From positions 8,085,544 to 8,149,543 of the forward strand of contig CAKAKS010000039.1 in assembly GCA_916700875.1 (NCBI GenBank): a stretch of 64,000 nucleotides of DNA, in the 5' to 3' direction. Each line of letters starts with the position of its first letter. Position 1 is the first letter of the stretch. Source of the DNA: Sebastes aleutianus (taxonomy: Eukaryota > Chordata > Actinopteri > Perciformes > Sebastidae). This document shows, in pieces, positions 62,220-64,000 of the stretch. A program made the translations under genes and the position numbers. Under the pieces are notes generated by a model, which ran no database searches, had not been told where the DNA came from, and worked only from the letters and a program-made list of their open reading frames with translations.

Positions 62220-64000
62220 CATGGTGTTCCTGGAGCGTGACATGACGGTGAATGAAAAAACAACAATTGGAGAAACATGCTTTTCAACAGAAATTGAGCA
62301 CTATAGAATTTGTGATATGCAATTTTCAGAAATTGAACATTTTAATATATTTTCCTTTTTGTTTGGAATTTGAATTAATAGAGCTGTGAACCAAGAGACA
62401 CATTTAAGATCATTTATTTTTAGTATTATTATTATGGAGATCTAAGTAAAGGGTGAAAATAATAAAATAATAATTATGTGAACTTTGTTTTATTTTCCGT
62501 AAATATATGTATGTTGTCTGTTTCATAAAGTTGTGTTTTACTTATCATCCTCCTTATAGAGCCTAGATTCTAGAGAATGGTATGTTACTGTTCCATTGGC
62601 TTCCAGCCAATCCCGTTATAACAGTAGCTACACATAGATGTCATAAGTTGAAGTCAAACTGATTTTTTAATTCAGAGCATGTCAAAGTGGTAATATATAC
62701 CCTGCTACAGAAGCTATAGCACTTCATAAATCTCTCCTACTGAAAGCTATGTAAAGGTGTGGTAACTGTACAATTAGTCCCCTTTAGAGGGCCCTCTTTT
62801 GAAACATACATCTGTCACGGATGTAAATGTTCCCACAGGGAAAACCCTGCTGACAAGGAGGAGATATATGAGAGTACAAAATATTTGACAAGCTAAGCTG
62901 AAACTGAACAAGAAAATAGCTATGTTAGAGCAATACATCTTACATGGTGGAAATTAAGTATGTACTGTTTTATTATAATGAAACTAATAATTTATGACTG
63001 CTTGGATTATTCATTATTATTAACTACTTATTAATTACTTTTGATTACTACTTGATAAAACCCCTAAATTTCTGAGACAACTTAAAGGGTTTGGGGTTTT
63101 TATCTGAAGGTATCTGACACTCTGGGCTGTACTTTATCAAACTTCCCTAGGTTGTTTTTTGGTTTTTTGGGGGTTTTTTTAAAGAAATTTTGCCTTTTCA
63201 ACACTGTTAGTTTTTACCAAAATGTATTTATTTTACCCAAAGCTATGCGTTTACACAGAACCTTTGAATTTGAACACAATTTGGGGGTACTGTTTCATCC
63301 AAATCTGGAGTTTCTTACCCTAAATGACCGTTTTTTGGGTCATGTATTACCGTTTTTTTTAGGTTTTTACTCACACTACCAGGTGTTTGGATAATACTGG
63401 ATTACCAGGTTTCTTTGATAAATGTGGCCTTTTTAACAGTCTTTTTTTAACCACACTGAAGTTTTTATCTTTTTAGCAATTTGTTTCACCTTGGGGATTT
63501 TTACCACATATTTCTGCATTTGAACACACTTAATGGGTCCTGTTTTACATTTCTTTCAGGTTTTTACCCCAACGTTGGACATTTTATCAATCAAAAAATC
63601 AAATTCATTTGCAATAAAATAAAGATTAGTCTTGTTTGGTCCCATAGTTTATGAGAGAACAATATAGAATATTTACTGTAATAAAATCTTAAAAGTTCTC
63701 TATTCGACATTCAGAACATTAATATGGATATAATATAGAAGAGTAATGTCTACCTGAGCAGAGAGTAAAGTCACTCTCCATCTGTGTGTGTTGTAATCCG
63801 AGCTTCTCTGTGCTATGTTTTCCATTTCTGGTCCGGCCGTGCATGCATGTTAGTGCATACGAGTCCCTGTTTGTGTGTCCCACTGGCTAGCTAATGGCCA
63901 CCGCTCTGCACTGCAATGCGACGGTTGCCGCTGATAATGCCATCCCGACCACCGGCGTCGTCGCAGAAGCGTAGCGCCCACCCTCTGGTTCCCCCCTACG
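62220..64000. other. Upstream intron, no exon supported
   Basis: AT- and T-rich DNA that becomes GC- and CpG-richer after about 63830. The missing upstream exon of the transporter gene (expected to end near RIRE) was not found, so the intron probably extends past the window edge. A weak exon candidate near 63755 is discussed and rejected separately. Confidence 0.5.

Noticed and set aside
63755..63815. Candidate 5' exon of the transporter (minus strand MENIAQRSSDYNTHRWR... ending CAG|GTAGAC)
   Set aside because: It could join in phase to exon a and has a good donor, but it lacks the expected (W)xxRxRE ending and the membrane helices. There is no pyrimidine-rich acceptor, and it sits in sequence that looks repeat-like. 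A chance frame is more likely; a transcript would decide.
1..64000. A new multi-gene system
   Set aside because: Only one host gene is supported. All other coding traces are broken pieces of known transposon classes, so nothing in the window points to an undescribed gene system.

Overview
This is a piece of a vertebrate nuclear genome, almost certainly a teleost and probably a percomorph fish. The coding sequence is split into short exons with GT-AG introns of 0.1 to 5.8 kb. The rest is rich in teleost-type repeats: hAT elements, TTAA-flanked foldback elements, L2/Rex-like and L1/Tx1-like LINE tails, a tRNA-derived SINE, Tc1 remnants, and CA and TATC microsatellites. There are no operons, bacterial genes, CRISPR arrays or phage genes.

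The only host gene I can support is on the minus strand, from 62133 down to 37223. It is the 3' part of a SLC23 (nucleobase/ascorbate transporter, NAT) gene: eight exons that join in perfect phase to give 420 residues and a stop codon. The N-terminal third (start codon, first membrane helices) must lie beyond position 64000. The NAT signature reads Q-N-I-A-A-L-G-I-T-K. It begins with Gln, as in nucleobase transporters, and not with Pro as in vertebrate ascorbate transporters (SVCT1/2). I therefore favour an Slc23a4/SNBT1-like paralogue.

Positions 1 to about 37000 lie downstream of this gene and hold no convincing exon. They contain old transposon debris: an L2-like LINE (2.05-3.29 kb), two related TTAA-flanked elements (10.08-10.73 and 14.04-14.98 kb), a long hairpin (11.05-11.36 kb), L1/Tx1-like tails (20.8 and 23.1 kb), a rearranged L2 (23.7-24.8 kb), a hAT BED-finger remnant (26.6 kb), a LINE C-terminus (27.0-27.7 kb) and a SINE (29.6 kb).

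The introns of the transporter gene also hold transposons. Two hAT copies have perfect 8-bp target duplications (39.36-39.95 and 56.87-57.55 kb). A TTAA element ends 18 bases from a splice donor (52.81 kb). A CA microsatellite abuts another donor (43.4 kb), and an 11-copy minisatellite of about 49 bp lies at 61.0-61.5 kb. I found no evidence of a new multi-gene system. The points most worth a second look are the substrate signature of the transporter and the repeats placed against its splice sites.
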